Below the pieces are notes generated by a model that saw nothing but the letters and a program-made list of their open reading frames with translations, was not told the origin of the DNA and did not search any database. Made by a program: the position numbers and the translations under genes. A stretch of 64,000 bases of DNA, taken from assembly GCA_023392595.1 (NCBI GenBank), contig JAEVYU010000062.1, positions 1-64,000 on the forward strand, read 5' to 3'. Positions within the stretch are counted from its first letter, which is position 1, and every line of letters begins with the position of its first letter. The stretch is from Bacillota bacterium (GTDB lineage Bacteria; Bacillota; UBA4882; UBA8346). Shown here one piece after another: positions 25,750 to 33,466 of the stretch.

Positions 25750-26341
25750 TCGATTGCAACTCCTTTTGTTGACAGGTTTGATTGAAATCGCCTCCATCCA
25801 TGAAGTATGGTCTCAATTCTTTCGCAAGAAGCTTTCTGGCATTATGTAAGCGTGATTTGACCGTTCCCTGAAAACAGTTCAATATGGTGGAGATTTCCTG
25901 AATCTTCATATTGTCATAATAATAAAGAATAACGACTGTTTTTAGGGGAAGGCTGAGTCTTTTTACGGCTTGTTGCACCGTACAACAGGCTTCCTGCGCT
26001 TCAATGGATTCTTCGATACAGTAGATCCTTTCTCTCTCGTTAGTTTGTTCTTCCATAACGATTTCCGCTCGGTTATGGGTGCGATATTTGGCGGTTATTC
26101 GCCAACCGCACCTTACTAATATCCGGTAAAACCAGGAATTAAAGATCCCCGGATTTCGTAATTTCTTGATGTTTTTAAAACAGCGGATAAAAGTCTCCTG
26201 GATGATATCTTCGGCAATCCCTTTCTCCCCGGCGATTAAGTATGCGGTTTTCAGCGCTTTCTCACAATATAAGTCATAAAGCTCTTCGAAAGCTTCGGGA
26301 TCTCCATTTTGGCAATGAATGATTACTGTGGTCAGCTCCAA
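25742..26341 (-). CDS. ECF-type RNA polymerase sigma factor
   Basis: A sigma-70 family protein of about 199 residues with region 2 (FEELYDLYCEKALKTAYLI, IIQETFIRCFKNIKKL) and region 4 (LPLKTVVILYYYDNMKIQEI, GTVKSRLHNARKLLAKEL) separated by a short linker, as in extracytoplasmic-function sigma factors. The ORF opens at an ATG (26359), but that codon lies inside the ribosome site AAAGGAGG. A TTG at 26341, seven bases after that site, is the likelier start. The gene overlaps its anti-sigma gene by 8 bases. Neighbouring wall enzymes make a cell-envelope regulon plausible. Confidence 0.88.
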   Translation of the reverse strand: MELTTVIIHCQNGDPEAFEELYDLYCEKALKTAYLIAGEKGIAEDIIQETFIRCFKNIKKLRNPGIFNSWFYRILVRCGWRITAKYRTHNRAEIVMEEQTNERERIYCIEESIEAQEACCTVQQAVKRLSLPLKTVVILYYYDNMKIQEISTILNCFQGTVKSRLHNARKLLAKELRPYFMDGGDFNQTCQQKELQSNG

Positions 26342-26577
26342 ACTTCTGCCTCCTTTCATGCGGCCATCACTCTATAAGAGGCGGCAAGTTCGGAAAAAGT
26401 TCATTAAAAAATGAAAAAAGTTTTTTTGCTTTAGAAACAATGAATTTGGAGTAAAGATGCGGGACGTTAATCTTTGAAAAGAAAGGCGATGATTTGCCGA
26501 TAGGAATTGGCGGAAACTTAAATAAATGTTTGCCAACAACCAAGAGCTGTTAAAAAGGGAAAATGTAAAAGGGATCA

Positions 26578-27522
26578 TCAATACCGCCTGGCTCCCCAAT
26601 ACTCCTCACCATAAATACCGGCTTCAAAGGCTTCGATGCGAATCAATGATTTACTGTTCGGAGAGTGGATCATCTGTCCGTTTCCGATATACATTCCAAC
26701 ATGATGAATCCTTTCAGCCAGTTTATCTTTGGCAAAAAAGAGCAAGTCTCCCGGTTGCAGGTTTTCCTTTTGAACCGCCAAACCCGTTGCCGCCTGTTCC
26801 GAGGCATCCCGGGGGATCGCTATACCCTGAGACTGATAAAGCCGGAACATAAAGCCGGAGCAATCAAATCCCCAGCCGGAGGTGCCGCCCCATAAATAGG
26901 GGAGCCCTAAAAACTGCCGGGCTTCTTCAACAATGGTAAGACCGGAAAAGGAAAACCCGGATGTTTTTTTTGCCTCACGGCCCGATAGAAGCCCACGGGT
27001 TCCGTCCGGTAGCCGGACTTCCAGGCTGGCATCTTTTTCATCCAAAAGCGGCAGCCGGGTTTGATAGCTCAGGAAAAAGCGCGAGTTATTCAAACCGCCC
27101 TTCTTCACCAAGAGGGTTTTTGGCGCGGTAACGGCAACATTTTTCAAAAGTACCTGTTCTTCGAGATAATTGTCATTCAGCGCTATTTGTCCGGCGGGTA
27201 TCCACCCCGGGTATCCCAGGGGGTTTTGGGTTGTCCGTTGAGAAACAGCCGCCACTCTTAGCCAATCCCCTTGATGTTCCAGAATTGCCACCCGTTCTCC
27301 ATAAAGGGCCATGGTGTCGACTTTGCCATATAGACATAAACGTTCCTCGATTGTCAGTTTTCCGGTCCAGGCATCCGGATCGGCAGCAGCCTGACAACTT
27401 AGCTCCCGGTAAGTTTTTTCCTGATCCGGTTTGGCCCAAAAAATGGCCAAGGGAACGTTAATGGCTCCGTACACTGGTTTTAATCCTTGTTGAGACATGC
27501 TTGGCATCCGCTTCCTATTCAT
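26578..27522 (-). CDS. ykfC: NlpC/P60 peptidase, YkfC-like
   Basis: A 314-residue cysteine peptidase predicted to cut gamma-D-Glu-L-diamino acid bonds in murein peptides. Two SH3-like domains (about residues 15-185, with WTGKLTIEERLCLYGKVDT and the QGDWLRVAA strand) precede the NlpC/P60 domain. The catalytic residues are C221 in GWGFDCSGF, H274 in HHVGMYIG and H286 in MIHSPNS. The absence of a signal peptide and the SH3 arrangement match YkfC, a recycling enzyme that frees L-Ala-D-Glu for the epimerase encoded at 19672. The start is uncertain: ATGs at codons 1, 6 and 9 are all possible, with AGGAAG placed between. The symbol is by analogy. Confidence 0.82.
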   Translation of the reverse strand: MNRKRMPSMSQQGLKPVYGAINVPLAIFWAKPDQEKTYRELSCQAAADPDAWTGKLTIEERLCLYGKVDTMALYGERVAILEHQGDWLRVAAVSQRTTQNPLGYPGWIPAGQIALNDNYLEEQVLLKNVAVTAPKTLLVKKGGLNNSRFFLSYQTRLPLLDEKDASLEVRLPDGTRGLLSGREAKKTSGFSFSGLTIVEEARQFLGLPYLWGGTSGWGFDCSGFMFRLYQSQGIAIPRDASEQAATGLAVQKENLQPGDLLFFAKDKLAERIHHVGMYIGNGQMIHSPNSKSLIRIEAFEAGIYGEEYWGARRY

Positions 27523-27579
27523 AAGTTATTTATTGGAATCGAAACCTCTTTTTGATAAGAAAGGGGTAGATTGTTTCCA

Positions 27580-28185
27580 TCATTTCGATTTAGGATTGGA
27601 AACTTGATAATCCATCCGTAAAGATGGCATCACATCATAGATGTTTTCAAGCGCCTGTCGTACCTGCTCTATCCGGTTGAAATTTTTCTTTTTGATGCAC
27701 CACTTGGTTTCATATCCTAAAAATGCATAGGCCGAGGCCCGGTATAAGGACTTCGCAGGACTTTGGTTTCTAATTTGTCCTGCTTTCTGGGCCTTTTCAA
27801 TCAACAGAACCGCCATTTTCGTTAAATCCTCATCAAAATCATAGGTTCCCTCGTCATGTTTAATGTTCATTATCAAAAGCTGTCCGATTAAATCAGGGCC
27901 GATTTTTTCGGAACTGTTAATTAACGTTTCAAAACAAATCATTAATTGTTCCCAGTGGTTTTCAGCGGAAATAACATCCGTCATCCGGCTGGCCAAAGAT
28001 CGCGTGACCGAATCATAAAAGTTTGAAATAATAGCTTCTTTCGACTGGAGATGATAATAAAAAGTGGTTTTTGTAATTTTGCAGGCATTGCAGATGTCGT
28101 TGATGGTTACTTTATCATAGCCTTTTTTTTGAAATAATTGGTAAGCGGTATTGATAATCCGCTCTTTAGTCGGGTTTTTTTCCAT
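27580..28185 (-). CDS. TetR/AcrR family transcriptional regulator
   Basis: A repressor of about 201 residues. The N-terminal helix-turn-helix (RIINTAYQLFQKKGYDKVTI, CKITKTTFYYHLQSKEAI) is typical of TetR, and the C-terminal 140 residues form the variable ligand domain. The ATG at 28185 follows GGAGG by seven bases, so an upstream in-frame ATG (28245) is not used. It is transcribed away from the flavin oxidoreductase gene, and two matching palindromes lie at that gene's promoter, which strongly suggests it represses its neighbour. A perfect TATAAT (28205-28210 on the minus strand) lies just before it, giving a very short leader. The ligand is unknown but may be the reductase's substrate. Confidence 0.9.
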   Translation of the reverse strand: MEKNPTKERIINTAYQLFQKKGYDKVTINDICNACKITKTTFYYHLQSKEAIISNFYDSVTRSLASRMTDVISAENHWEQLMICFETLINSSEKIGPDLIGQLLIMNIKHDEGTYDFDEDLTKMAVLLIEKAQKAGQIRNQSPAKSLYRASAYAFLGYETKWCIKKKNFNRIEQVRQALENIYDVMPSLRMDYQVSNPKSK

Positions 28186-28238
28186 AGCGATGCCTCCATT
28201 AGTTATTATAACAGAAAAAATAAGGCGGTATGAACAAA

Positions 28239-28267
28239 TTGACAAATAAATAACGAAGGATTAAAAT
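28239..28267 (+). promoter_or_regulatory. Sigma-A promoter of the flavin oxidoreductase gene
   Basis: A perfect TTGACA (28239-28244) and TAAAAT (28262-28267) are 17 bases apart. The start point would be near 28274, inside the first operator palindrome. Confidence 0.75.
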
Positions 28268-28269
28268 AG

Positions 28270-28305
28270 TATTACCGCGGTAATATAAAAACCTTACTAT
28301 GGTAA
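28270..28305. promoter_or_regulatory. Paired TetR-type operator
   Basis: A perfect 16-bp palindrome, TATTACCGCGGTAATA (28270-28285), is followed by a second TTAC-N4-GTAA site (28294-28305). The two 12-bp cores (TTACCGCGGTAA and TTACTATGGTAA) are 22 bp apart, two helical turns, as expected for cooperative binding of two TetR dimers on one DNA face. The first site covers the transcription start. Confidence 0.75.
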
Positions 28306-28337
28306 TAACATGCAGAATAAAAGGGAGGAATCATACC

Positions 28338-30254
28338 GTGTTCAAATTATTTGAAAAAAGCAGCATTGGGACTATGAAGCTGAAGAACAGAATCGTTATG
28401 GGTCCGATGGGAACTACCGGCGAGGCTGACGGCGGCTATAACATCAACGCCATCAATTATTTCGCCGCAAGAGCCAAAGGCGGTGCAGGCTTAATTATTA
28501 CCGGCGCGAATGTAGTCTCTACAAAATACGAAGATCGCCCCTGTACGGAATTAAGCAATTTTCACCACGTCGATCGTTTGGCGGTACTGGTTGAACGTTG
28601 CCATCATTATGGAGCCAAAGTATGCGTTCAGGTTTCTCCCGGACTTGGCCGTATGGTTTTTACAGATCCTTTTACTCCGCCTTATTCCGCCAGCGAATGC
28701 AGTTCATTCTGGTTTCCAAATCTTAAATGTAAACCGCTGACGGCTGAGGACATTCATTACCTGGCCGACAAGGTCGGATTCGGCGCAAGCTTAGCTAAAG
28801 CCGCCGGGGCGGACGCCGTTGAATTACATGCTTACGGCGGATACCTGCTTGATCAATTTAACTCGAAACTATGGAATAACCGGACCGACGAGTACGGCGG
28901 AGAATTGAGAGACCGCATGCGTTTTACCACCGAATGCATCGAAGCCATTCGCAAATATTGCGGCAAAGATTTTCCGTTGCTGGTTAAATTTACGGCCTAT
29001 CATGGTGTTCCGGGTGGCAGGGAACTTGAGGAAGGCCTCGAAATGGCTAAAATACTAGAAGAAGTCAGTGTAGACGCCATTCATGTCGATGTCGGGTGCT
29101 ATGAGGCGTGGTACAAGGCCATCTCCACCGTTTACAATCCTGCCGGACATCAAATTGAGATTGTGAGGGCAGTCAAAAAAGCGGTTACCGTTCCTGTTTT
29201 GGGGCAGGGGAAATTGTTTGATCCGCAAATGGCGGAAGATGTCCTAAAAAAGGGTAAAACCGATTATGTGGTGCTGGCCCATCAGATGCTGGCCGATCCC
29301 GATTGGGCCAACAAGGTAAAAGAAGGCCACACCTACGACATTGTCCCCTGTATCGGTTGTAATGAATGTCTACTGGCGGGATTTACCGGAAAACACTATT
29401 ATTGCTCCGTCAATCCGTTGTGTTACGCTGAAAAAGATTATGCCCTGCCGGAGAAAAATAGCTCCCAAAGGTCCGTGTTAGTGATCGGCGGCGGGCCTGG
29501 AGGAATGGAGGCGGCAATAACGGCGGCTGAACGGGGTTTTGAGGTTGAATTGTGGGAAAAGTCCGACCGTCTGGGAGGCAATCTCTGGGCTGCCGGATTG
29601 CCTACTTTTAAACATGACGTGCTGAAGTTGATCTCCTATATGGAAAACAAAGTCTACCGATTGGGCGTCCATGTCCGTTTGATGAAAGACGCGTCCGTGG
29701 AAGAGATCATCCGGGGCAATTTTGACAAAGTGATATTGGCCACCGGTTCCACTTCACTGATGCCGCCGATTGAGGGTATTGAAAATGCCGTTCCTTCGTC
29801 GGAGGTACTCCTGGGCAAAGTCAAAGCCGGCAAACGGGCCGTGGTAATCGGCGGCGGTCTCGTCGGATGCGAGACTGCGGCTTATGTCAAAGAGACTTCA
29901 GACCAGGTTACCATCATTGAAATGCTGGATGATATTTTGCTGATCGCCAATCACTGCCGAAACAACGACCAAGCTTTGCGGGATATGCTGGTAGAAAGGG
30001 AAGTCGCCATTGTGGCTCCGGCCAAAGTGAAAAAAATCGCGAAGGATAACGTAACCTATGAAAAAGACGGCAAAGAAGTTACTTTACCATGTGATACGGT
30101 AATCATCGCGGCCGGATACAAATCCTGTAATGCATTGGCGGATGAATTGGAGGGTAAGGTCAAATCATTCGCCATCGTCGGCGATGCTTCTTCGCCCAGA
30201 AAGATTATGACTGCTGTGCATGAAGCATACCATGCCGTCCGTACGATAGAATAA
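28338..30254 (+). CDS. Old Yellow Enzyme/2,4-dienoyl-CoA reductase-type NADH:flavin oxidoreductase
   Basis: A 638-residue enzyme with an FMN TIM barrel (about 1-370: KNRIVMGPMGTT, ELHAYGGYLLDQF, NNRTDEYGG), an iron-sulfur motif C-x2-C-x3-C-x11-C in CIGCNECLL..., and a C-terminal FAD/NAD(P) module with two dinucleotide motifs (VIGGGPGGMEAA and VIGGGLVGCETA). This is the FadH/BaiCD architecture: electrons flow from NAD(P)H through FAD and 4Fe-4S to FMN and reduce an activated C=C bond. Its substrate cannot be read from sequence. The GTG start at 28338 follows AAGGGAGGA by about eight bases. It ends at a strong terminator and appears to be repressed by the divergent TetR protein. Confidence 0.92.
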   Translation: MFKLFEKSSIGTMKLKNRIVMGPMGTTGEADGGYNINAINYFAARAKGGAGLIITGANVVSTKYEDRPCTELSNFHHVDRLAVLVERCHHYGAKVCVQVSPGLGRMVFTDPFTPPYSASECSSFWFPNLKCKPLTAEDIHYLADKVGFGASLAKAAGADAVELHAYGGYLLDQFNSKLWNNRTDEYGGELRDRMRFTTECIEAIRKYCGKDFPLLVKFTAYHGVPGGRELEEGLEMAKILEEVSVDAIHVDVGCYEAWYKAISTVYNPAGHQIEIVRAVKKAVTVPVLGQGKLFDPQMAEDVLKKGKTDYVVLAHQMLADPDWANKVKEGHTYDIVPCIGCNECLLAGFTGKHYYCSVNPLCYAEKDYALPEKNSSQRSVLVIGGGPGGMEAAITAAERGFEVELWEKSDRLGGNLWAAGLPTFKHDVLKLISYMENKVYRLGVHVRLMKDASVEEIIRGNFDKVILATGSTSLMPPIEGIENAVPSSEVLLGKVKAGKRAVVIGGGLVGCETAAYVKETSDQVTIIEMLDDILLIANHCRNNDQALRDMLVEREVAIVAPAKVKKIAKDNVTYEKDGKEVTLPCDTVIIAAGYKSCNALADELEGKVKSFAIVGDASSPRKIMTAVHEAYHAVRTIE

Positions 30255-30263
30255 CCGGACAGG

Positions 30264-30286
30264 GCCGGCCGAGTACCGGCTTTTTT
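30264..30286 (+). terminator. Rho-independent terminator
   Basis: GCCGG (30264-30268) pairs with CCGGC (30276-30280), followed by six T residues, ten bases after the oxidoreductase stop. Confidence 0.8.
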
Positions 30287-30354
30287 AATTGAGTTGATTA
30301 TCAGGTAAAGTATTTCGTTGTAATTAGGGGTGGACAATTTACTGCTTGTACTTC

Positions 30355-31263
30355 CTAATTATGACGCGCCACGCTTCCTTTATCTAGGGAAAAAAATAAA
30401 CCCTGCCCTTTTTCCCGCAGCACATTTTTGATCATCCCCCGGGTATTTAGCAGGAACGCATTCCTGGGTTGTACGGTCTCGCTTGACGCATCCCGGAAGG
30501 CTTTTTCATATTCGTCGAGTATCGCCTGTTCATCATATCCCAGCCCTGAAAAATGCAGAATGAGCTCTTGGGCCTCCCTAGCGGCTAACAGGCATTTTTC
30601 CCAATAGTTTGGCCTATCTTTTTCATCTACCAGGCCAAAGTGTGGGGAGATGATAAAACGGGGGTTTAGTTTTTGGCAGATGCGAATCGAATTCATTGTC
30701 TCCGAAAAACTGGTGATAAATGCCGGGCAAATCTTGCCGGACCGGGTCATACACCCGGATGATTCGCTGGTAAACAATGTTTCATCATTCACCCAAAATG
30801 ATAAGGAACACCGGGTATGGCCTTCTGTTTTGATGATTTGAACGGTTAATGCGCCCAGCTCCAGCAGATCCCCATCCGTCACGATGTCATCGACCTTCAG
30901 TAAGTTATCGTCGTATTCGATGAGGGTATCGACGCCATAGAGTTTGGCAGCTTGCCGATTCAGCTCTTGAATGGTTTTTAAAGCATTTGACCGCTGTAAA
31001 ATCCGCTTGGCATATTCCGCCCCGAGCACTCTGCTATGAGGCCATTCCTTTTTTAAATAAGGAATCGCGCTGATATGATCATAGTGGGAATGGCTGATCA
31101 ATATGTAATCAAGCGTTAGTTGACCCAGCGCCTGCTTGATGTTGCGGATCAGATTGGAAGCGCAGTAAGCCATGCCGCAATCAATTAGGGCAGTTTTTTC
31201 CGCTCCCCGCACTAAAAAAGCGTTACCACCCATTCCACCCGTGACTTCGACAATTCTATCCAT
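30355..31263 (-). CDS. MBL-fold metallo-hydrolase
   Basis: A 302-residue protein of the metallo-beta-lactamase fold. The metal motif HSHYDHIS is near residue 60, a further histidine is in TEGHTRCSLSFW, and the fourth region is around FIISPHFGLV. It is most like the glyoxalase II/flavin-free hydrolase group that cleaves thioesters or phosphoesters. The specific substrate is unknown. AAAGGGG lies before the ATG. It converges with the oxidoreductase gene, and the gap between them contains only that gene's terminator. The 294 bases between this gene and the sugar permeases hold the regulatory element described at 31483. Confidence 0.75.
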   Translation of the reverse strand: MDRIVEVTGGMGGNAFLVRGAEKTALIDCGMAYCASNLIRNIKQALGQLTLDYILISHSHYDHISAIPYLKKEWPHSRVLGAEYAKRILQRSNALKTIQELNRQAAKLYGVDTLIEYDDNLLKVDDIVTDGDLLELGALTVQIIKTEGHTRCSLSFWVNDETLFTSESSGCMTRSGKICPAFITSFSETMNSIRICQKLNPRFIISPHFGLVDEKDRPNYWEKCLLAAREAQELILHFSGLGYDEQAILDEYEKAFRDASSETVQPRNAFLLNTRGMIKNVLREKGQGLFFSLDKGSVARHN

Positions 31264-31482
31264 GATGGTGTCCCCTTTTGTTGATTTCGATAAATAGAAA
31301 GCATCTTTCCGGTTTGGCGATATTCGGAAGGGTATGTAAGGCTTATTTTATCAAAATTGATGACGGGCTGCAAAAAATATTTAGTGGCAGCCCCTTTTTG
31401 TGAATGTATATTGTAGTTCATCCTCACCGTTGATACGGCCAGTTTCCGATTACCATGAATTCCCCTCTTAAAAAACACAATA

Positions 31483-31513
31483 TTACCCTTTGTTGTTTAC
31501 TTAAATACATTTT
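31483..31513 (+). promoter_or_regulatory. Shared upstream element, copy 1 (before permease operon)
   Basis: This 31-nt sequence, TTACCCT-N9-ACTTAAATACATTT plus one base, matches 25 of 31 positions with 36958-36988, upstream of the binding-protein gene of the same system. It contains TTACCC and TACATT spaced by 17 bases, which could serve as a weak, activator-dependent -35/-10 pair. It ends about 45 bases before the first permease. Confidence 0.55.
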
Positions 31514-31557
31514 AACAAAGAGGATATTCATTTAAAATAAAGGGGAGGTGAATTGAT

Positions 31558-32445
31558 GTGAACAAGATTGGGAAAAGAGCCCTCGAAAAACTGGAGTTTG
31601 TCATTTATGTATTACCGATTATGATCTTCATTTTTTTTGCATTTTATATTCCCTTCGGCATGAATATCTACTATTCCATGACCCAGTGGAACGGTATTCA
31701 AAGAAACCCGGTATTTGTGGGACTCAAGAATTATATCCAAATTCTTCAGGGCGATGCCGACTTTATGCATTCCTCCATTTTTACAGTGAAGTATGGTATT
31801 TTATACATTATCATCATTAATGTACTGGCTTTGGTTTTAGCCGTGTTGCTGGTTAAGAACATTAAAACTAAAAATTTGCTGCGGGCCGGCTTTTTCATCC
31901 CCTATATCCTGAGTCTGGTGATTGTCGGCTTTATCTGGAAGTTCATTTTTTCCATGGGCTTTGATTCTTTAAGCCAGATGACCGGCTTTGGAATATTCAA
32001 ATTGAGCTGGCTCGGCGTCCCGAATCTGGCGTTTTTTTCGGTGCTTTTTGTCTCGGTATGGCAGTCGGTGGGATTTTACAGTGTGATTTATATCGCGGGA
32101 CTGCAATCGATCCCGCAGGATATCATGGAAGCCGCGGTTGTTGATGGAGTCGGACCGGTCCGGAAATTTTTCAGCATAACCTTGCCGATGCTTATGCCTT
32201 CGGTGACTACCTGTGTTTTCCTGGCGCTCACCAATTCCATTAAAGTTTTTGATGTCATCCTTTCTTTGACCGGCGGAGGACCCGGCGGGACCACATCCAG
32301 CGTTACTTTTAACATCTACCGGGAAGCATTTCAATACAACAATTACGGGTATGGTACTGCCGAATCGATGATCCTCTTTGTTGCGGTAATCGTCATTACC
32401 TTGCTGCAAGTGAGCTATTTTAAAGGTAAGGAGGTTGAGGTATGA
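31558..32445 (+). CDS. Sugar ABC transporter permease (MalF/UgpA type)
   Basis: A 295-residue inner-membrane permease of carbohydrate uptake family CUT1 with six predicted helices and the ATPase-docking EAA loop around EAAVVDGVGPVRKFFSITLP. It should pair with the next gene to import an oligosaccharide delivered by the binding protein at 37113. GTG start, with GGGGAGG nine bases before. No ATPase gene exists in the cluster, as in Bacillota systems that share one multi-task ATPase (MsmX-like). Confidence 0.9.
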   Translation: MNKIGKRALEKLEFVIYVLPIMIFIFFAFYIPFGMNIYYSMTQWNGIQRNPVFVGLKNYIQILQGDADFMHSSIFTVKYGILYIIIINVLALVLAVLLVKNIKTKNLLRAGFFIPYILSLVIVGFIWKFIFSMGFDSLSQMTGFGIFKLSWLGVPNLAFFSVLFVSVWQSVGFYSVIYIAGLQSIPQDIMEAAVVDGVGPVRKFFSITLPMLMPSVTTCVFLALTNSIKVFDVILSLTGGGPGGTTSSVTFNIYREAFQYNNYGYGTAESMILFVAVIVITLLQVSYFKGKEVEV

Positions 32446-33275
32446 TGAAGGAAAACCGGAAAGGATTAATGATCCTGGAAATCGTGCTGATTGTTCTGGC
32501 CCTGTTTTATTTATATCCCATTTTTTTAGTGGTCGGCAACTCGTTGAAAAGTTATAAAGAAGTGATGACCGATGTCATCGCTCTGCCCAAGCAATTCCTT
32601 TTTGGAAATTACGGCTATGTTTGGCAATATATTAACTATCCCCGGCTGTTTTTGAATAATGTGATCATTACCACGGTAGGGATTTTCGGGATTGTATTTT
32701 TCGGGTCGATAGCCTCTTATAAGCTTTCCAGGACCAAGACCCGCTATAGTTGGATTCTCTATCTTGTTTGCATTACCCCCATGTTAATCCCTTTTCAAAC
32801 GATCATGATTACTTTATTGAAGCTTGCGAAAATGGTCCATTTATCCGACAGCGTACTCGGCTTGGGCATTCAATATTGGGCTTTCGGCGCGCCGATCGCC
32901 ATCTTTCTCTACCACGGTTTTATCAAGTCGATTCCCAAGGAGATTGATGAATGCGCATTGGTAGACGGCGCTTCAACCTTCCGGATGTTTTTCTGGATTA
33001 TCTTTCCCCAATTGAAGGTCGTGACGACCACCCTGGTGGTCATCGACGTGATGTGGATTTGGAATGATTTTCTTTTGCCCTTGCTGATGATTAACGGATC
33101 AAAGGATACGCAGACCTTGACCTTGGCTGTTTATACTTTTCTGGGCCAATATATCAGCGATTGGCAATATGCGATGACTGCAGTGATTATGGCGGTATTT
33201 CCCTCTTTAGTTTTCTTTGTATTGATGCAAAAGAACATCATTAAGGGCGTCACCGCAGGGGCGGTCAAGGGATAA
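32442..33275 (+). CDS. Sugar ABC transporter permease (MalG/UgpE type)
   Basis: A 277-residue partner permease with six helices and the EAA motif region KEIDECALVDGASTFRMF. It overlaps the upstream permease by the four bases ATGA, so the two are translationally coupled. The C-terminus QKNIIKGVTAGAVKG is typical of CUT1 permeases. A stem-loop terminator lies about 110 bases downstream, before the sensor kinase. Confidence 0.9.
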   Translation: MMKENRKGLMILEIVLIVLALFYLYPIFLVVGNSLKSYKEVMTDVIALPKQFLFGNYGYVWQYINYPRLFLNNVIITTVGIFGIVFFGSIASYKLSRTKTRYSWILYLVCITPMLIPFQTIMITLLKLAKMVHLSDSVLGLGIQYWAFGAPIAIFLYHGFIKSIPKEIDECALVDGASTFRMFFWIIFPQLKVVTTTLVVIDVMWIWNDFLLPLLMINGSKDTQTLTLAVYTFLGQYISDWQYAMTAVIMAVFPSLVFFVLMQKNIIKGVTAGAVKG

Positions 33276-33383
33276 AACCGGGCGGCGCTTTTTTAGGGTC
33301 CGATCCGGTCTTATTTAAACCGCCGATAGGAATTGGGAACGAAGTCGGGAAATATAAATAGAGATTTCTTTGAGCCGTTTGGG

Positions 33384-33430
33384 ATGGGCACACAAAATGA
33401 GGAATTCGCTTCGTGTGCCCATTTTTCTTT
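33384..33430 (+). terminator. Stem-loop with T tail after the permeases
   Basis: ATGGGCACAC (33384-33393) and GTGTGCCCAT (33413-33422) are perfect inverted copies followed by TTTTCTTT. It should end or reduce transcription before the kinase gene. Confidence 0.7.
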
Positions 33431-33466
33431 CCCGGTTTTAAAACTATTGCCGCAGAGAGGTCCAAA

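Noticed and set aside
31512..31538. Promoter TTAACA/TAAAAT before the first sugar permease
   Set aside because: The spacer is only 15 bases and the start would fall in the ribosome site. The conserved TTACCC/TACATT pair just upstream is the better candidate.
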